The translations under genes were made by a program, and so were the position numbers. Below, one piece after another: positions 1-9,365 of a stretch of DNA of 64,000 nucleotides. The stretch is from the NCBI RefSeq assembly GCF_001613225.1, contig NZ_BDBY01000071.1, positions 1 to 64,000 of the forward strand, written 5' to 3'. The stretch comes from Nocardia pseudovaccinii NBRC 100343. Lineage in GTDB: Bacteria; Actinomycetota; Actinomycetes; Mycobacteriales; Mycobacteriaceae. A model generated the notes under the pieces. It searched no databases. It saw only the letters and a list, made by a program, of their open reading frames with translations, and was not told the DNA's origin. Each line of letters begins with the position of its first letter. Position 1 is the first letter of the stretch.

Positions 1-599
1 GGATCGAACATCGAACCGAAGATCGCCTTCATCCGGTCGATCACGCCCTCGGCGGTGGCATTGCGCATGCGTTCGTCGACGAGCTCGTCGGTGATCAGCG
101 CGGGGTTGAACACCATCGCCTTGATCCAGGCGATCATCCGATCGCGGGTGGGATCCCCGAGGAATTCGAACAATCGCTGAAAGCCCTCGCTGGGGTCGGC
201 CTGGAAGATACCGACCGAAAGTCCGCCCGAGCCCATGATCGCCATCCGGCGCACCCGTTCGGGATGCAGGGCGGCCAGTTCCGCCACCACCGCTCCGCCC
301 ATGGAGTTGCCGATGAACACCGCGGAATCGATGCCGAGGTGATCCATCAGCCGCGCGATCCACTTCGCGGCGACCACCGGGTAGATCTCGTCGAGTTCAG
401 GCAGCGCGCTACCGCCGAAGCCCGGCAGATCGGGTGCGATCACCCGGAACTGCTCACCGAGGACCGGCAGATTGTGCTGAAAGTTCGACCAGGCGCTGAC
501 ACCGGGACCCGAACCGTGCAACAGAATCAGCGGCTCACCCGCACCCACCTCGTGGTAGTTGAAGGTGAGCCCGTCGACATCAGCGGTCCGCTGCGTCAT
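1..599 (-). CDS. Meta-cleavage product hydrolase, alpha/beta fold (partial)
   Basis: The gene starts with ATG at 599 and runs off the left edge, so about 199 residues are visible. The early segment GSGPG followed by SAWSNF is typical of C-C bond hydrolases of the BphD/MhpC/HsaD group, and the nucleophile elbow GNSMGG puts the catalytic serine near residue 99. The acid and histidine of the triad lie outside the window. Such enzymes hydrolyse the ring-opened product of an extradiol dioxygenase. That fits the upstream gene, whose stop overlaps this start as ATGA, so the two are probably translationally coupled. HsaD (steroid ring A/B) is a good candidate, but other aromatic substrates are equally possible. 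Confidence 0.85.
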   Translation of the reverse strand, partial: MTQRTADVDGLTFNYHEVGAGEPLILLHGSGPGVSAWSNFQHNLPVLGEQFRVIAPDLPGFGGSALPELDEIYPVVAAKWIARLMDHLGIDSAVFIGNSMGGAVVAELAALHPERVRRMAIMGSGGLSVGIFQADPSEGFQRLFEFLGDPTRDRMIAWIKAMVFNPALITDELVDERMRNATAEGVIDRMKAIFGSMFD

Positions 600-1597
600 T
601 TCAGACCCGCGGACGGCGAGGTGCTGAGGAATCCGGCGCCCGGGCCGACGTCGAGGACGTCGCCGTACCAGGTCTGGCCGTACTGCAGCTCGGGCACCTT
701 CCACTCGAGCGCCTGCCAGTCCGGATCCATGATCAGGTACCCGCCGGAGTAGAGCTCGACGCGGTGACCGGAGCCGGGATCGTGAATGTAGAGGTACATC
801 GCCTGGCCGATGCCGTGCTTGCCCGGACCGTGCCCGTAGTCGATCTCGAGGTCACGGATCTCGTCCGCGGCCCGCAGAATGTCGTGGTAGTTCTCGATAT
901 TGAAGGCGATGTGGTGGAAGCGTGCCTTCGCGTCCTCACCGTTCACGCCGATCGCGATGTCGTGCACCTGCGGTGTCACCGACAGCCAGGACGCCATGAT
1001 GGTCTCCGGGAACTGCGGGATCATCGCGAACTCACGGCGCTTGAAGCCCAGCGCGTCCTGCAGCCACTGCTCGGATTGGTTCACCGTGCTCGCGCTGGTC
1101 TGCACGTTCAGATGGTCGAGGCGGCGCACGCCGAAACCGCGGCGGCGCGAGCTGTTACTCGGCAGCTTCGAGCGCAATTCCGCTGGCGCGAGCGGCTTTT
1201 CGATGTCGTAGTAGAGCTCGAACGGGTGCTCACTGCCCGGCACCAGGAACCGGATGGCGGTGCCGCGGCCCACCTCGTGCCCGGCGGGCAGCTCTATCGT
1301 CTCGATCTCCTGCCGCTGGAGCTGCTCGTAGAACAGCTCGACATCCTGCGGGCGCTGGACCCGGAAGCTGTAGGTGTTCACCGTGGCCTCGTCCTGCTGG
1401 GTCAGCACGAGCGAGTGGTGGGTGAGCTCCTGGTAGCCGCGCAGGTAGGCCACGCCGTCGTCGGTCTGCGCGACGACCTCCATGCCGAGCAGGTCGCGGA
1501 AGAACCCCAGCGAACGCTCCAGGTCCGTCGTGCCGAGATTGATGCCACCCGCGTGGGCGATCCGAGGGCCGGGATCGTAGTCGTGGGAAAGAGTCAT
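596..1597 (-). CDS. Type I extradiol ring-cleavage dioxygenase
   Basis: This 333-residue protein has two VOC (glyoxalase-fold) halves, at about 12-130 and 158-290. Candidate Fe(II) ligands in the C-terminal half are His162 (LDHLN), His228 or His229 (FHHIAF) and Glu281 (RVELYSGG), the usual 2-His-1-Glu set. The ATG at 1597 is preceded by AAGGAGAG at good spacing; longer reading frames upstream lack this. It should cleave a catechol next to the two hydroxyls and pass the product to the coupled hydrolase downstream. HsaC-like activity on a steroid catechol is possible given the KstD-like gene opposite, but the length and sequence also fit other catechol 2,3-dioxygenases. Confidence 0.88.
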   Translation of the reverse strand: MTLSHDYDPGPRIAHAGGINLGTTDLERSLGFFRDLLGMEVVAQTDDGVAYLRGYQELTHHSLVLTQQDEATVNTYSFRVQRPQDVELFYEQLQRQEIETIELPAGHEVGRGTAIRFLVPGSEHPFELYYDIEKPLAPAELRSKLPSNSSRRRGFGVRRLDHLNVQTSASTVNQSEQWLQDALGFKRREFAMIPQFPETIMASWLSVTPQVHDIAIGVNGEDAKARFHHIAFNIENYHDILRAADEIRDLEIDYGHGPGKHGIGQAMYLYIHDPGSGHRVELYSGGYLIMDPDWQALEWKVPELQYGQTWYGDVLDVGPGAGFLSTSPSAGLK

Positions 1598-1847
1598 GCG
1601 AGCTCTCCTTGAAATCGATTGACGGCCAGGAACGCTAATTCGTGTGGCGTGCGCCACCAGGAGAATTTCCGCCCACCGGAAGCCATGCGTTCGCGGTGGC
1701 CGGAGGAGGCACTGCTTCCGCACAGCGGGAACAGATCCCGGCCCGATAGCCGCAGCCCCCACACTCGGGAGGTCCATGCCCCGGGTGACCCAGGTCACTG
1801 GGCGGGCGATGGCAGGAGATTCGCGGTCTGGAAGCAAGGAGATGGAT

Positions 1848-3449
1848 ATGCCCGCTGACGAGGAAACCTACGACGTCGTGGTCGTCGGGTCCGGAGGAGG
1901 GCTGGTCGGCGCTTATGCCGCCGCGTCTCGTGGCCTGCGCACACTCGTCATCGAGAAGACCGATCGCTTCGGCGGCACAACCGCCTATTCCGGTGCGGGA
2001 CTGTGGTTTCCGGGCAGTGCCCCGCTGCGGCGCGCGGGCGTCGAGAATGATGTCGAAACCGTGCGCGGCTACCTCCGGGAGATCGTCGACGATCCATCCC
2101 GCGAAGTCATGCAGGACGCCTACCTGCGCACCGGGCCGCAGCTGATCGACGAAATCGAGCAGAACCCGTGGTTCGGGTCCTTCACCTACCAGCCGGTGCC
2201 CGACTACTTCGCGGAGAAGCCGGGTGCGACGGCCGCGGGCAACACCATCTTCCCGGCCGAGCTCGAGGCCGCCGAGCTCGGTGATCTCGCCCCGCTGATC
2301 CGCGACCTGCTGCCCAACGAGCTCTCGGGCGCGGAAGCCGGACCCCTGCTCACCGGCGGCCGCGCCCTCATCGCGCGAGCGCTGAAGGCGTTCCTCGAGA
2401 CCGGGAACGGCTCCTACAAGCTCGAGACCGCGCTCGAGAGCCTGATCGTCGAGGGCGACCGGGTGGTCGGCGTGGAGGCGGTCAGCAAGGGCGAGCGGGT
2501 CCGGATTCGCGCTACCCGCGGCGTCATCCTCGCCGCGGGCGGATTCGAGCGCAATCGCGAGCTGCGCGAGAAGCACAAGGTCGCCCCGTATCACGGTGAC
2601 TGGTCCGACGGCGCTCCCGGAAACACTGGCGACGCGCTGCAGGCGGCCGTCGCGATCGGAGCAGCTACCGAGTTGCTGGATCAAGCCTGGTACGTACCCG
2701 GTGTTGTCCAGCCCGGCGGACGGCCGGTCTTCCACACCGGTACGCGCAGCGGCATCTGGGTCAACAGCGTGGGCGAGCGTTTCATGAATGAACTGCTGCC
2801 CTACGACCGGGCCGGGCGCGAGATGCTGCGGCAGCACAAGGAGACCGGCGTCGCGCACATTCCGTGCCACTGGATCTTCGATCAGCGCCACATCGACCGG
2901 GACAGCTTCGGCGGCGACCCGGCCGTACCGCCCCGCCCCGAGTGGTTCGAATCGGGTGCGCTGCGCAAGGCCGACACCATCGAGGAGCTGGCCGACCTCA
3001 TCGCCGTGCCCGCCGAGAACCTCCGCAAGTCGATCGAGGAGTTCAACTCCTATGCCGACAAGGGGGTCGACGAGAAGTTCCACCGGGGCGAGACCGTCTG
3101 GGACCAGATGGCCCAGTACATCGTCGGATTCCCCGCCGGACCCGTGATGAACTACGTGAATCCACTCGACAACGGCTACCCGAACCCCCTGGTGGCGCCG
3201 ATCGACACTCCGCCCTACTACACCGCCACAGTCGCGCTTGCCGACATCGGCACCAAGGGCGGCCTGAAGACCGACGAGAACGCCCGCGTACTGCGCGAGG
3301 ACGGCGAGCCGATCGCGGGCCTGTACGCCAGTGGTAACACGATGGCCGCCATGTCCGGCCGGGTGTACCCGGGCGCGGGGACACCGGTCGGCTCCTCCCT
3401 GGTCTTCTCGTATCTCGCGGCGCTCGACCTCGCAGGCGCCGCCGAGTGA
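1848..3449 (+). CDS. FAD-dependent dehydrogenase, 3-ketosteroid delta-1-dehydrogenase-like
   Basis: This 533-residue flavoprotein begins with a Rossmann motif, VVVVGSGGG, at residues 10-18. It continues with FGGTTAYSGAG and ends with a C-terminal FAD segment containing YPGAGTPVGSS. That arrangement is shared by 3-ketosteroid delta-1-dehydrogenases and fumarate-reductase-like flavoproteins. Two in-frame ATGs occur at 1842 and 1848; AAGGAG at 1836-1841 touches the first and sits six bases before the second, so 1848 was chosen. It is divergent from the dioxygenase/hydrolase pair across a 250-bp gap. KstD activity would desaturate steroid ring A, which fits ring-degradation neighbours, but the substrate is inferred. 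Confidence 0.8.
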   Translation: MPADEETYDVVVVGSGGGLVGAYAAASRGLRTLVIEKTDRFGGTTAYSGAGLWFPGSAPLRRAGVENDVETVRGYLREIVDDPSREVMQDAYLRTGPQLIDEIEQNPWFGSFTYQPVPDYFAEKPGATAAGNTIFPAELEAAELGDLAPLIRDLLPNELSGAEAGPLLTGGRALIARALKAFLETGNGSYKLETALESLIVEGDRVVGVEAVSKGERVRIRATRGVILAAGGFERNRELREKHKVAPYHGDWSDGAPGNTGDALQAAVAIGAATELLDQAWYVPGVVQPGGRPVFHTGTRSGIWVNSVGERFMNELLPYDRAGREMLRQHKETGVAHIPCHWIFDQRHIDRDSFGGDPAVPPRPEWFESGALRKADTIEELADLIAVPAENLRKSIEEFNSYADKGVDEKFHRGETVWDQMAQYIVGFPAGPVMNYVNPLDNGYPNPLVAPIDTPPYYTATVALADIGTKGGLKTDENARVLREDGEPIAGLYASGNTMAAMSGRVYPGAGTPVGSSLVFSYLAALDLAGAAE

Positions 3450-3507
3450 CAGGCGGCCCGATGACCGAGATTGCTTGAGCACGAGCAATATTCAGTAACC
3501 TGAGCCT

Positions 3508-3534
3508 CGGCCGGGAGCGAACAACTCCCGGCCG
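3508..3534 (+). terminator. Hairpin after the KstD-like gene
   Basis: A perfect 10-bp inverted repeat (CGGCCGGGAG / CTCCCGGCCG) with a 7-base loop lies 58 bp after the stop codon. There is no T-run, as is common for actinobacterial terminators. It could also be a protein-binding site. Confidence 0.5.
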
Positions 3535-3569
3535 ATCCCAGGAGCGCCCGGCGGCGAGGAACAGTCGGG

Positions 3570-3620
3570 ATACAGATCAGTACCCTCTTTTTCGGCAAAA
3601 TTCTCTGTACCGATCTGTAT
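3570..3620 (+). promoter_or_regulatory. Inverted repeat upstream of the IclR gene, likely operator
   Basis: ATACAGATCAGTAC at 3570-3583 and GTACCGATCTGTAT at 3607-3620 are inverted copies matching at 13 of 14 positions, separated by 23 bp. They lie 89-139 bp before the IclR start in an AT-richer stretch. IclR proteins often bind paired palindromes near their own promoters, so an autoregulatory operator is the natural reading. Binding is inferred. Confidence 0.5.
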
Positions 3621-3708
3621 AAATTTGAGCGATTTCCGCCGAAACGGTGCCTTCGCGTGGTTAGACTGGCCGCTGAAGTTCGAGTCTCCGAAGTAAGGAG
3701 GCGCTGAA

Positions 3709-4602
3709 ATGACCTCGATGTTGAGGATCAGTGAAGCTGCCGACGCCGCAGAGCAGTCTGCGTTATCCCCCTCGCTGGTAGAACGCATGACGTTGATCAT
3801 GGAATCGTTCGGGGGCGCGCAGACGCGCCTCACGCTCGAGGAGGTCAGCGGCCGGACCAACATACCCCGGTCCTCGACCCACCGCATTCTGAAACATCTC
3901 GTTCAGCTGCGCTGGCTGGAGCGCGACGGCCGGGAGTACGGCCTCGGATCCCTGGCATTGGGTCTCGGGGGCCGAGAAGACGGCCACAACGCATTGCGCG
4001 CCGCGGCATTCCCGCTGCTGCACGCGCTGGCGGTGCGCACCGAGATGGTCGTGCACCTGGCCGTATTGGACGGCACCGAGGTCTACTACCTGGATAAATT
4101 CGGTGGCCGGGCCGCGGTGGAAATTCCGTCGCGAGTCGGTGGCCGCGCCCCCGCCCACTGCACGGCCATCGGCAAAAGCATGCTCGCATGGTTGTCACCC
4201 GAGCGGGTCGACAAACAGTTCAAGGGCGCGATCCAGAAGCGAACCACCCGAAGCATCAGCGATATCGGGATCCTGCACCAGGAATTGAGCCGGATCCGGG
4301 CGCGCAACGGCCTGGCCTTCGAGCGCGGCGAATGTTATTCGCATATCGCCTGCGTCGGTGCGGCGGTGCGCGGGCCCGACGGGCCGATCGGCGCGATATC
4401 CATCGTCTGCGACGCACAGGCCGCGCTCGAACGACTGGCGCCGCTGGTCGCCAATACCGCGCACGCGATATCGGAGAAGCTGTTCGGCGTCGCGCCGCAG
4501 CCGGAACGGCCACGTCACGTACCGGCCACACCACGGATCGCCTTGCCCAGTGAAGCGCTCGGTGAACTTGTCGCCATGGGTGAGCGGGGCGCGTGGTTCT
4601 GA
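3709..4602 (+). CDS. IclR-family transcriptional regulator
   Basis: This 297-residue protein has an N-terminal winged helix-turn-helix at about 23-85, including the recognition-helix stretch IPRSSTHRILKHL. The effector-binding domain follows, with characteristic segments such as CTAIGKSMLAWL and FERGECYSHIACVGAAV. The ATG at 3709 follows GGAGG. IclR members often control aromatic or sterol catabolic genes and bind a small acid or CoA ligand. The near-perfect inverted repeat upstream suggests autoregulation, and control of the KstD-like and meta-cleavage genes is plausible. The family is clear; the targets and ligand are inferred. Confidence 0.92.
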   Translation: MTSMLRISEAADAAEQSALSPSLVERMTLIMESFGGAQTRLTLEEVSGRTNIPRSSTHRILKHLVQLRWLERDGREYGLGSLALGLGGREDGHNALRAAAFPLLHALAVRTEMVVHLAVLDGTEVYYLDKFGGRAAVEIPSRVGGRAPAHCTAIGKSMLAWLSPERVDKQFKGAIQKRTTRSISDIGILHQELSRIRARNGLAFERGECYSHIACVGAAVRGPDGPIGAISIVCDAQAALERLAPLVANTAHAISEKLFGVAPQPERPRHVPATPRIALPSEALGELVAMGERGAWF

Positions 4603-4611
4603 GATGACGAA

Positions 4612-4641
4612 CGGCCCCACACCACCATCGGTGCGGGGCCG
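4612..4641. terminator. Bidirectional terminator between iclR-type gene and doxX
   Basis: The arms CGGCCCCACACC and GGTGCGGGGCCG form a 12-bp stem with a 6-base loop. The single A-C mismatch on the plus strand becomes a T-G wobble on the minus strand. It lies between two convergent stop codons, 4602 and 4652. Confidence 0.7.
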
Positions 4642-4651
4642 CCGAATTCCC

Positions 4652-5158
4652 TTATTCTGCCTGCGCTTTCGGCCGCCAACTCACGGCAAGCAAAACCGCC
4701 GCGCCGCCGACTCCACCGATTACCGCGATGGCCAGTCCGAGACCACCGTCGAGGGTCGCGTCGATGCCGAGCGCACGATCCAATGACGCCTTGCCCGGCC
4801 CGATGGCCGCGATACAGGCGGCCACCACGGCCAGCATCAGCACATATTCGTAGCCGTCCTTGAATACGAAGAAGCCGTTCTTCCGATGCGCGATGATCGC
4901 GGCCACCGCCATGCTGCCGACGATGAACGCTGCCGCGGGCGCGGTGAGCAGTCCGGCCGCGAAGGCGATTCCGGCTGCCAACTCCCCCGCACCGCTCAAT
5001 GTCGCATGGACCCGGGGCGGCCGCAGCCCCATCGAGGCGAACCAGCCCGCCGTACCGGCCACGCCACCCGGGCCGAACAGGTGGTTACAGCCGTGCGCGG
5101 CCATGGTCAGGCCGACCACCAGCCGGAGCGCCAGGATCGCGGCATCGATCATTGTCAT
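4652..5158 (-). CDS. DoxX-family membrane protein
   Basis: This 168-residue protein has four predicted hydrophobic segments and the conserved DoxX-like stretches AHGCNHLFGPGG and KNGFFVFKDGYEYV. The family takes part in membrane redox processes in several bacteria, but its activity is poorly defined. The ATG at 5158 has GAGGAG upstream, though at a rather long spacing of about 11 bases. A close relative sits at 54854-55357 inside the P450/thiolase operon, so this is one of two paralogues in the window. It probably forms an operon with the small gene 32 bp upstream. Confidence 0.88.
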   Translation of the reverse strand: MTMIDAAILALRLVVGLTMAAHGCNHLFGPGGVAGTAGWFASMGLRPPRVHATLSGAGELAAGIAFAAGLLTAPAAAFIVGSMAVAAIIAHRKNGFFVFKDGYEYVLMLAVVAACIAAIGPGKASLDRALGIDATLDGGLGLAIAVIGGVGGAAVLLAVSWRPKAQAE

Positions 5159-5190
5159 GCGAAAAGAGACTCCTCATTGTCGAGATCCGG

Positions 5191-5454
5191 CTACGACGTC
5201 CACAGCCGCGCACAGGGCAGCGGAAGCAGCCCCTCGGAAAGCTTCGTATCGATGTCGACATCGACGCCCAATCCCCGCACGGCCGCCGCGAAACACTCGG
5301 CGGCCTCCCGGGCCGCGCGATACTGCAGCGTGGGGTGCCCACGAAAACGCACTCGGATACGGCAATCGTCGCAGCGCGGGCGGGACCGCCGCAGCGATAT
5401 CGGCTGCCAGTCGGGCTGGCGCTCGAACACCGTCGATGTGTCGTATCGGGCCAT
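5191..5454 (-). CDS. Small hypothetical protein, 87 residues
   Basis: I do not recognise this protein. The ATG at 5454 has GAGGAA at good spacing, and the gene lies 32 bp before doxX on the same strand, which supports it being real. The sequence has a basic N-terminal half containing CDDC, which could bind a metal or form a disulfide, and an alanine-rich C-terminal half. No signal peptide or membrane segment is visible. An AT-rich stretch near 5530-5545 may hold its promoter. Confidence 0.5.
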   Translation of the reverse strand: MARYDTSTVFERQPDWQPISLRRSRPRCDDCRIRVRFRGHPTLQYRAAREAAECFAAAVRGLGVDVDIDTKLSEGLLPLPCARLWTS

Positions 5455-5598
5455 TGTCGTTTCCTCGTCGTGCAGCTATCGGCGTGCCGCTTCCCGCACG
5501 GGGCAGATGAAATGGCAACCAATTCAGTGCACTTAATATAGACTCAGCGATTGGGCGCGAATAGACGAGTGTGACCCACGCCACAAATATCTCGAGGA

Positions 5599-8500
5599 CT
5601 ATCGCCGACGGGTACCCGCGGGCAGTAATTGCGTCAGAAATGACAGCGGCGTCTGCCGCAGCGCCGGATCGGTACCGATGAGCGCGACGATGGCGGGCTC
5701 GATGGCGGCTCCGGCATCGGCGGCCAACCGCGGCAGGCCGAGTTCGGCGCACTGCGTCAATACCGGATCCAGCACGGCGATGGCCTCTTCCAAGCGGTCT
5801 GCGGTTGCCAGGCAGCACGCCGATAGCAGTCGCGCCTCCAATAACGCCCGCGGGCGGCGTTGGCGCTCGAGGCCGCGGACCAGCCGCTCGGCCAATACGG
5901 TGGCGGTCTCGGCGGCCCCGGCCGAGCGATCCGTCAGTAGCAGCCGTATTGCCGAATCCCACTGGATTTCCGAGGTGAGGATGGTGATTCCATCTCCTTC
6001 GGCGCGATAGGGCTCGAGTCGCTCGAGTGCCGCCGCCTCGTCCGCGGCGATGGGCAGGCCGAGGCGGATTCGCTCGTTGACGATGCGGGCGGCCAGCCGG
6101 GGCAGCGCGAGATTGCGGGCCATCTTCGCGCCCTCGGCAAGTCGCTCCCGCGCCGCCCCGAGATCGCCCCGCAGCGCCGCGATCCGCGCGCCGATTCCAT
6201 ATGTTGCCGATACGAATTCGACCGCTCCACCCTCGGGTCCCGCCTTGACGCTCTCGTCGAGCAGCGCCTCCGCTTCGTCGAGTTCGCCCCGCCAATAACA
6301 CATCGCACCGAGCAGTGCGCCCGTCATACGCGTGATGTAGGAATGGCGGCCGGTTTCCAGTGCCAGCGACCGAGCGGTTTCCAGATGCGCCTGCGCCGCC
6401 GCGATATCGAGTTGCTCGAAGGCGGCCACACCGGTCAAGCCGTAGCTGTGCAGTAAGCCGGTCGGCCCCTTGACCCGGGCCCGATGCGGCGCCACCCACC
6501 GCTGCCACCGGTACACCTCGTCGAAGTCGAACCGATAGAGGGCGGCTGCCGATCCGATCCCCGCCGCGACGGTCGCGATGAACGGGTCGACCTCCGACTC
6601 GAGCCGATGCGCGACGTACTCCGGCAATTCCGCGAATCGGTCGGCGGTGAGCCGGCACGCGGCCCGCGCCAGCACGGCCTCGAGTTGGAGTTCGGCGGTA
6701 TCGCCCGCATCCGGCCGATCGGCGCCGAGCACCGCGTCGACCCGATCCAGGGCCGCCTCGGCGGCAACCGGCCGCTGCAGCGAGATATTGCCCCAAGCCA
6801 CGAAGAGCTGCAGGCGCGCACTCGATACCGCGACCGCGGTCGGCAGTTTGGCGACCAGCCCGAGCAGGGTGGCCGTCCGGGCACTCTCCAGCAATTCCGT
6901 CGCGCGCTCCTCGATCAGGCGCAGCGCACCCGACGAATCATGGGCGGCCAGTGCGTGATCCACCGCTTCGTTCAACATCGCGTGGTCGGCGAACCAGTCG
7001 GCCGCGATGCGATGCAGCCGGATGCATCGATCGGGATCCTGTTCGGCGAGCCTGCGGCGTAGGAAATCGCCGAACATGCGGTGATAGCGGAACCACTCGA
7101 AGTGGTCGCCGACATTGTCGCGCAAGTCGACATTGCGCAGGAACAGATCTCGCGCCTTGACCTGCTGCAACAGCTGTGGGGCAGCGGGACCCGACAGCGC
7201 TTCGGCCAGTCCGGCGCAGATCTTCTCGGTGATCGAGGTCGCCAGTAGAAAGTCCAGCAGGTCCGGATCCAGAGTGTCGAGCACGTTCTCGACGAGGTAC
7301 TCACCGATCGCCTCGTGCCGACCCGACAGTTGATCGATGAATTCGGCGGGATCACTGCTGCCGCGCAGCGACAGTGAAGCGAGTTGCAGCGCCGCGATCC
7401 AGCCTTCGGTCGAGTCGAGCAGTTCGGCGACCTGCGATCTGCCCAGCGTCAGGCGATTGATGTCGAGCAGGAACGCCGCCGATTCGGCATCGTCGAATCG
7501 CAAGTCGTCGGAATCTATTTCGACCAGTTCGTCGCCGACGCGCATCCGGCTGAGCGGCAATCCCGCACGCGTTCGGCCGGTGACGATCACCTGCAGGTGA
7601 TGACATCCGTTGTCCAGCAGGAATTCCATGGCGGCGCGGGTACCGGCATCGGTGACCAGGTGCCAGTCGTCGATCACGACGGCGAGCGGCGCACCGCTGT
7701 CGTGCACTTCATCGATGAGCGATGCCAGCACGTATCGAGTGGCATCGTTGGAACGCTCCTCCAGCATCGTCACCAGCCCGCCGGCCAGATCCTGGCGAGC
7801 CCGGCGAATCGCCTCGACCAGGTGGGCGAGGAACCAGACGACATTGTTGTCGTCGTGGTCGATCGTCAACCACGCGACCGACACCCCCTGTGCGGTAAGA
7901 ACATCGCGCCACTGCGCGGCCAGTGTGCTCTTACCGAAGCCCGGCGGCGCGTGGATGAGCAGCAGTCGGCGATTGCCGCCCTCCTGCAGTTTGCGCAGCA
8001 GCCGCGGCCGGTCCACCAAGGGGCGGCCCGAGGTCGGCGGACGATACTTGGTCGACGCGACCGGCGGTGGCACGGTGGTCCGCGGGCCGGTCCCGCGCTG
8101 TGCGGGCACCATTATCGGCCCGGACCGCGGTTCGTGCGCATCCCCGGGCACCGCCATGGCGTCCACATCGAGCCCGCAATTCCGTTGGACATCGCGCAGC
8201 AGATAGCCGAATTCGACTGCCGTACGCGGTCTTCGGTCCGGATCGGTGGCCATCGCGGCCTCGATCGCGGCGCGGAGTTCGGCGGGGATGTCGACTTCAC
8301 CCAGGTCGGGCCCGGGTGTCGAGGTGACTCGAACGAAATGCGCGAGCACGGCCTCACCGGACTGGCGTTCGACGGCCGCGTGCCCGGTCAGCAGGCAGAA
8401 CATGGTGGCGCCGAGGCTGTATACGTCCGAAACCGCAGTCGGCGGCGCGCCCCGCAGCACCTCGGGTGCGATGAATGCGGGCGTACCGGTGATGTGTCCG

Positions 8501-9042
8501 GCAGAGGTCTCGAATCCACCGCCGATATGCGCGATGCCGAAGTCCGCCAGCTGCGGCTCCCCGTAATCGGTCACCAGAATGTTCGCGGGCTTCACATCCC
8601 GGTGCAGCGTGCCCGTCCCATGCGCCGCGGCGAGCGCCCCGGCGATCTTCACTCCGATCGACAGCAACTCCTGCCACGGCAGCGGTCCCGTCGCGCGCAG
8701 TCGCGCATCGAGCGATCCGCGCGAATGGAAGGGCATGACGATGAACGGACGACCGTCGGCGATCACATCGGCCTGATGCACCGCAACGATATTGGGGTGA
8801 CCCGAGAGTCGGCCGAGCGCGTGCTGTTCCCGGACGAAGCGCTCGCGTTCGTCACCGCTGATCTCCGAGGTCAGCACCTTGACCGCGACCGTCCGATCGA
8901 GCGAGGGCTCGAGACACCGATAGACGACGCCGAAACCCCCGCGGCCGATCTCCTCGGCATCCTCGAATCCGGCGGCGGTCAGTTCGGCGGCGATCCCGAA
9001 CCGGATATCGCGCTGCGTGCGTTCGTTCTCGTAGTCGGACAT
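5599..9042 (-). CDS. pknK: Serine/threonine protein kinase PknK with MalT-like regulatory region
   Basis: This protein has 1147 residues from ATG 9042. The kinase domain spans about 30-290, with glycine loop GRGGFG, Lys55 (VAVK), HRD at 147-149, DFG at 167-169 and APEV after a Thr-rich activation loop. A second P-loop, PPGFGKST, with Lys371 and Walker-B-like VVIDDWH follow, then a long helical repeat region as in MalT/LuxR-type STAND ATPases. No C-terminal LuxR helix-turn-helix is evident. This order matches mycobacterial PknK, a soluble kinase that tunes growth and metabolic gene expression. No strong ribosome site precedes 9042, so the start is the best by homology. It is divergent from the mftA-like gene. 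Confidence 0.88.
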   Translation of the reverse strand: MSDYENERTQRDIRFGIAAELTAAGFEDAEEIGRGGFGVVYRCLEPSLDRTVAVKVLTSEISGDERERFVREQHALGRLSGHPNIVAVHQADVIADGRPFIVMPFHSRGSLDARLRATGPLPWQELLSIGVKIAGALAAAHGTGTLHRDVKPANILVTDYGEPQLADFGIAHIGGGFETSAGHITGTPAFIAPEVLRGAPPTAVSDVYSLGATMFCLLTGHAAVERQSGEAVLAHFVRVTSTPGPDLGEVDIPAELRAAIEAAMATDPDRRPRTAVEFGYLLRDVQRNCGLDVDAMAVPGDAHEPRSGPIMVPAQRGTGPRTTVPPPVASTKYRPPTSGRPLVDRPRLLRKLQEGGNRRLLLIHAPPGFGKSTLAAQWRDVLTAQGVSVAWLTIDHDDNNVVWFLAHLVEAIRRARQDLAGGLVTMLEERSNDATRYVLASLIDEVHDSGAPLAVVIDDWHLVTDAGTRAAMEFLLDNGCHHLQVIVTGRTRAGLPLSRMRVGDELVEIDSDDLRFDDAESAAFLLDINRLTLGRSQVAELLDSTEGWIAALQLASLSLRGSSDPAEFIDQLSGRHEAIGEYLVENVLDTLDPDLLDFLLATSITEKICAGLAEALSGPAAPQLLQQVKARDLFLRNVDLRDNVGDHFEWFRYHRMFGDFLRRRLAEQDPDRCIRLHRIAADWFADHAMLNEAVDHALAAHDSSGALRLIEERATELLESARTATLLGLVAKLPTAVAVSSARLQLFVAWGNISLQRPVAAEAALDRVDAVLGADRPDAGDTAELQLEAVLARAACRLTADRFAELPEYVAHRLESEVDPFIATVAAGIGSAAALYRFDFDEVYRWQRWVAPHRARVKGPTGLLHSYGLTGVAAFEQLDIAAAQAHLETARSLALETGRHSYITRMTGALLGAMCYWRGELDEAEALLDESVKAGPEGGAVEFVSATYGIGARIAALRGDLGAARERLAEGAKMARNLALPRLAARIVNERIRLGLPIAADEAAALERLEPYRAEGDGITILTSEIQWDSAIRLLLTDRSAGAAETATVLAERLVRGLERQRRPRALLEARLLSACCLATADRLEEAIAVLDPVLTQCAELGLPRLAADAGAAIEPAIVALIGTDPALRQTPLSFLTQLLPAGTRRR

Positions 9043-9365
9043 GGCGAATCGGCTAATCGACCGGCGTCGATCCGCGCGAACCCCCGAAGCCGCAATGTCC
9101 GACCATACGATCACCTCTCGAGGCAAAACCGCCGACCCCGACCTGCCGATCATAGTCGGGAAAGCCGAGCTCCGGTGGGGTTGCCGAGGCAGCACCGGGA
9201 TTCCGGGAAGCCGTTGCGGACGCGATCTCCAGACGTACTCGAGATCGTTCCGCTCAGCGGGATCCAACAGACGCCGTCGCCGGGCGCTCGCTATCGTCCA
9301 ATATTTGTCATCAACTGACGAATTCCATCGGCGAGGAATACCGGCTGTGCGAGGAACAGAGCATT
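9043..9365. promoter_or_regulatory. Shared upstream region of pknK and the mftA-like gene
   Basis: About 320 bp without a supported gene separates two divergent starts, so it should contain both promoters. I see no clear palindrome, no -10/-35 pair I would defend and no copy of the GAGARTNNNRYTCTC motif. Reading frames here are unsupported. Confidence 0.35.

Noticed and set aside
764..1612. Long plus-strand frame opposite the dioxygenase gene
   Set aside because: It lies wholly opposite a gene with clear motifs and a ribosome site. In GC-rich DNA such antisense frames are expected. The same applies to long frames opposite pknK, the permease and the importer genes.
1657..1676. GGAGAATTTCC as a copy of the recurring palindrome
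   Set aside because: Only the left half matches, and no partner lies 22 bp away.
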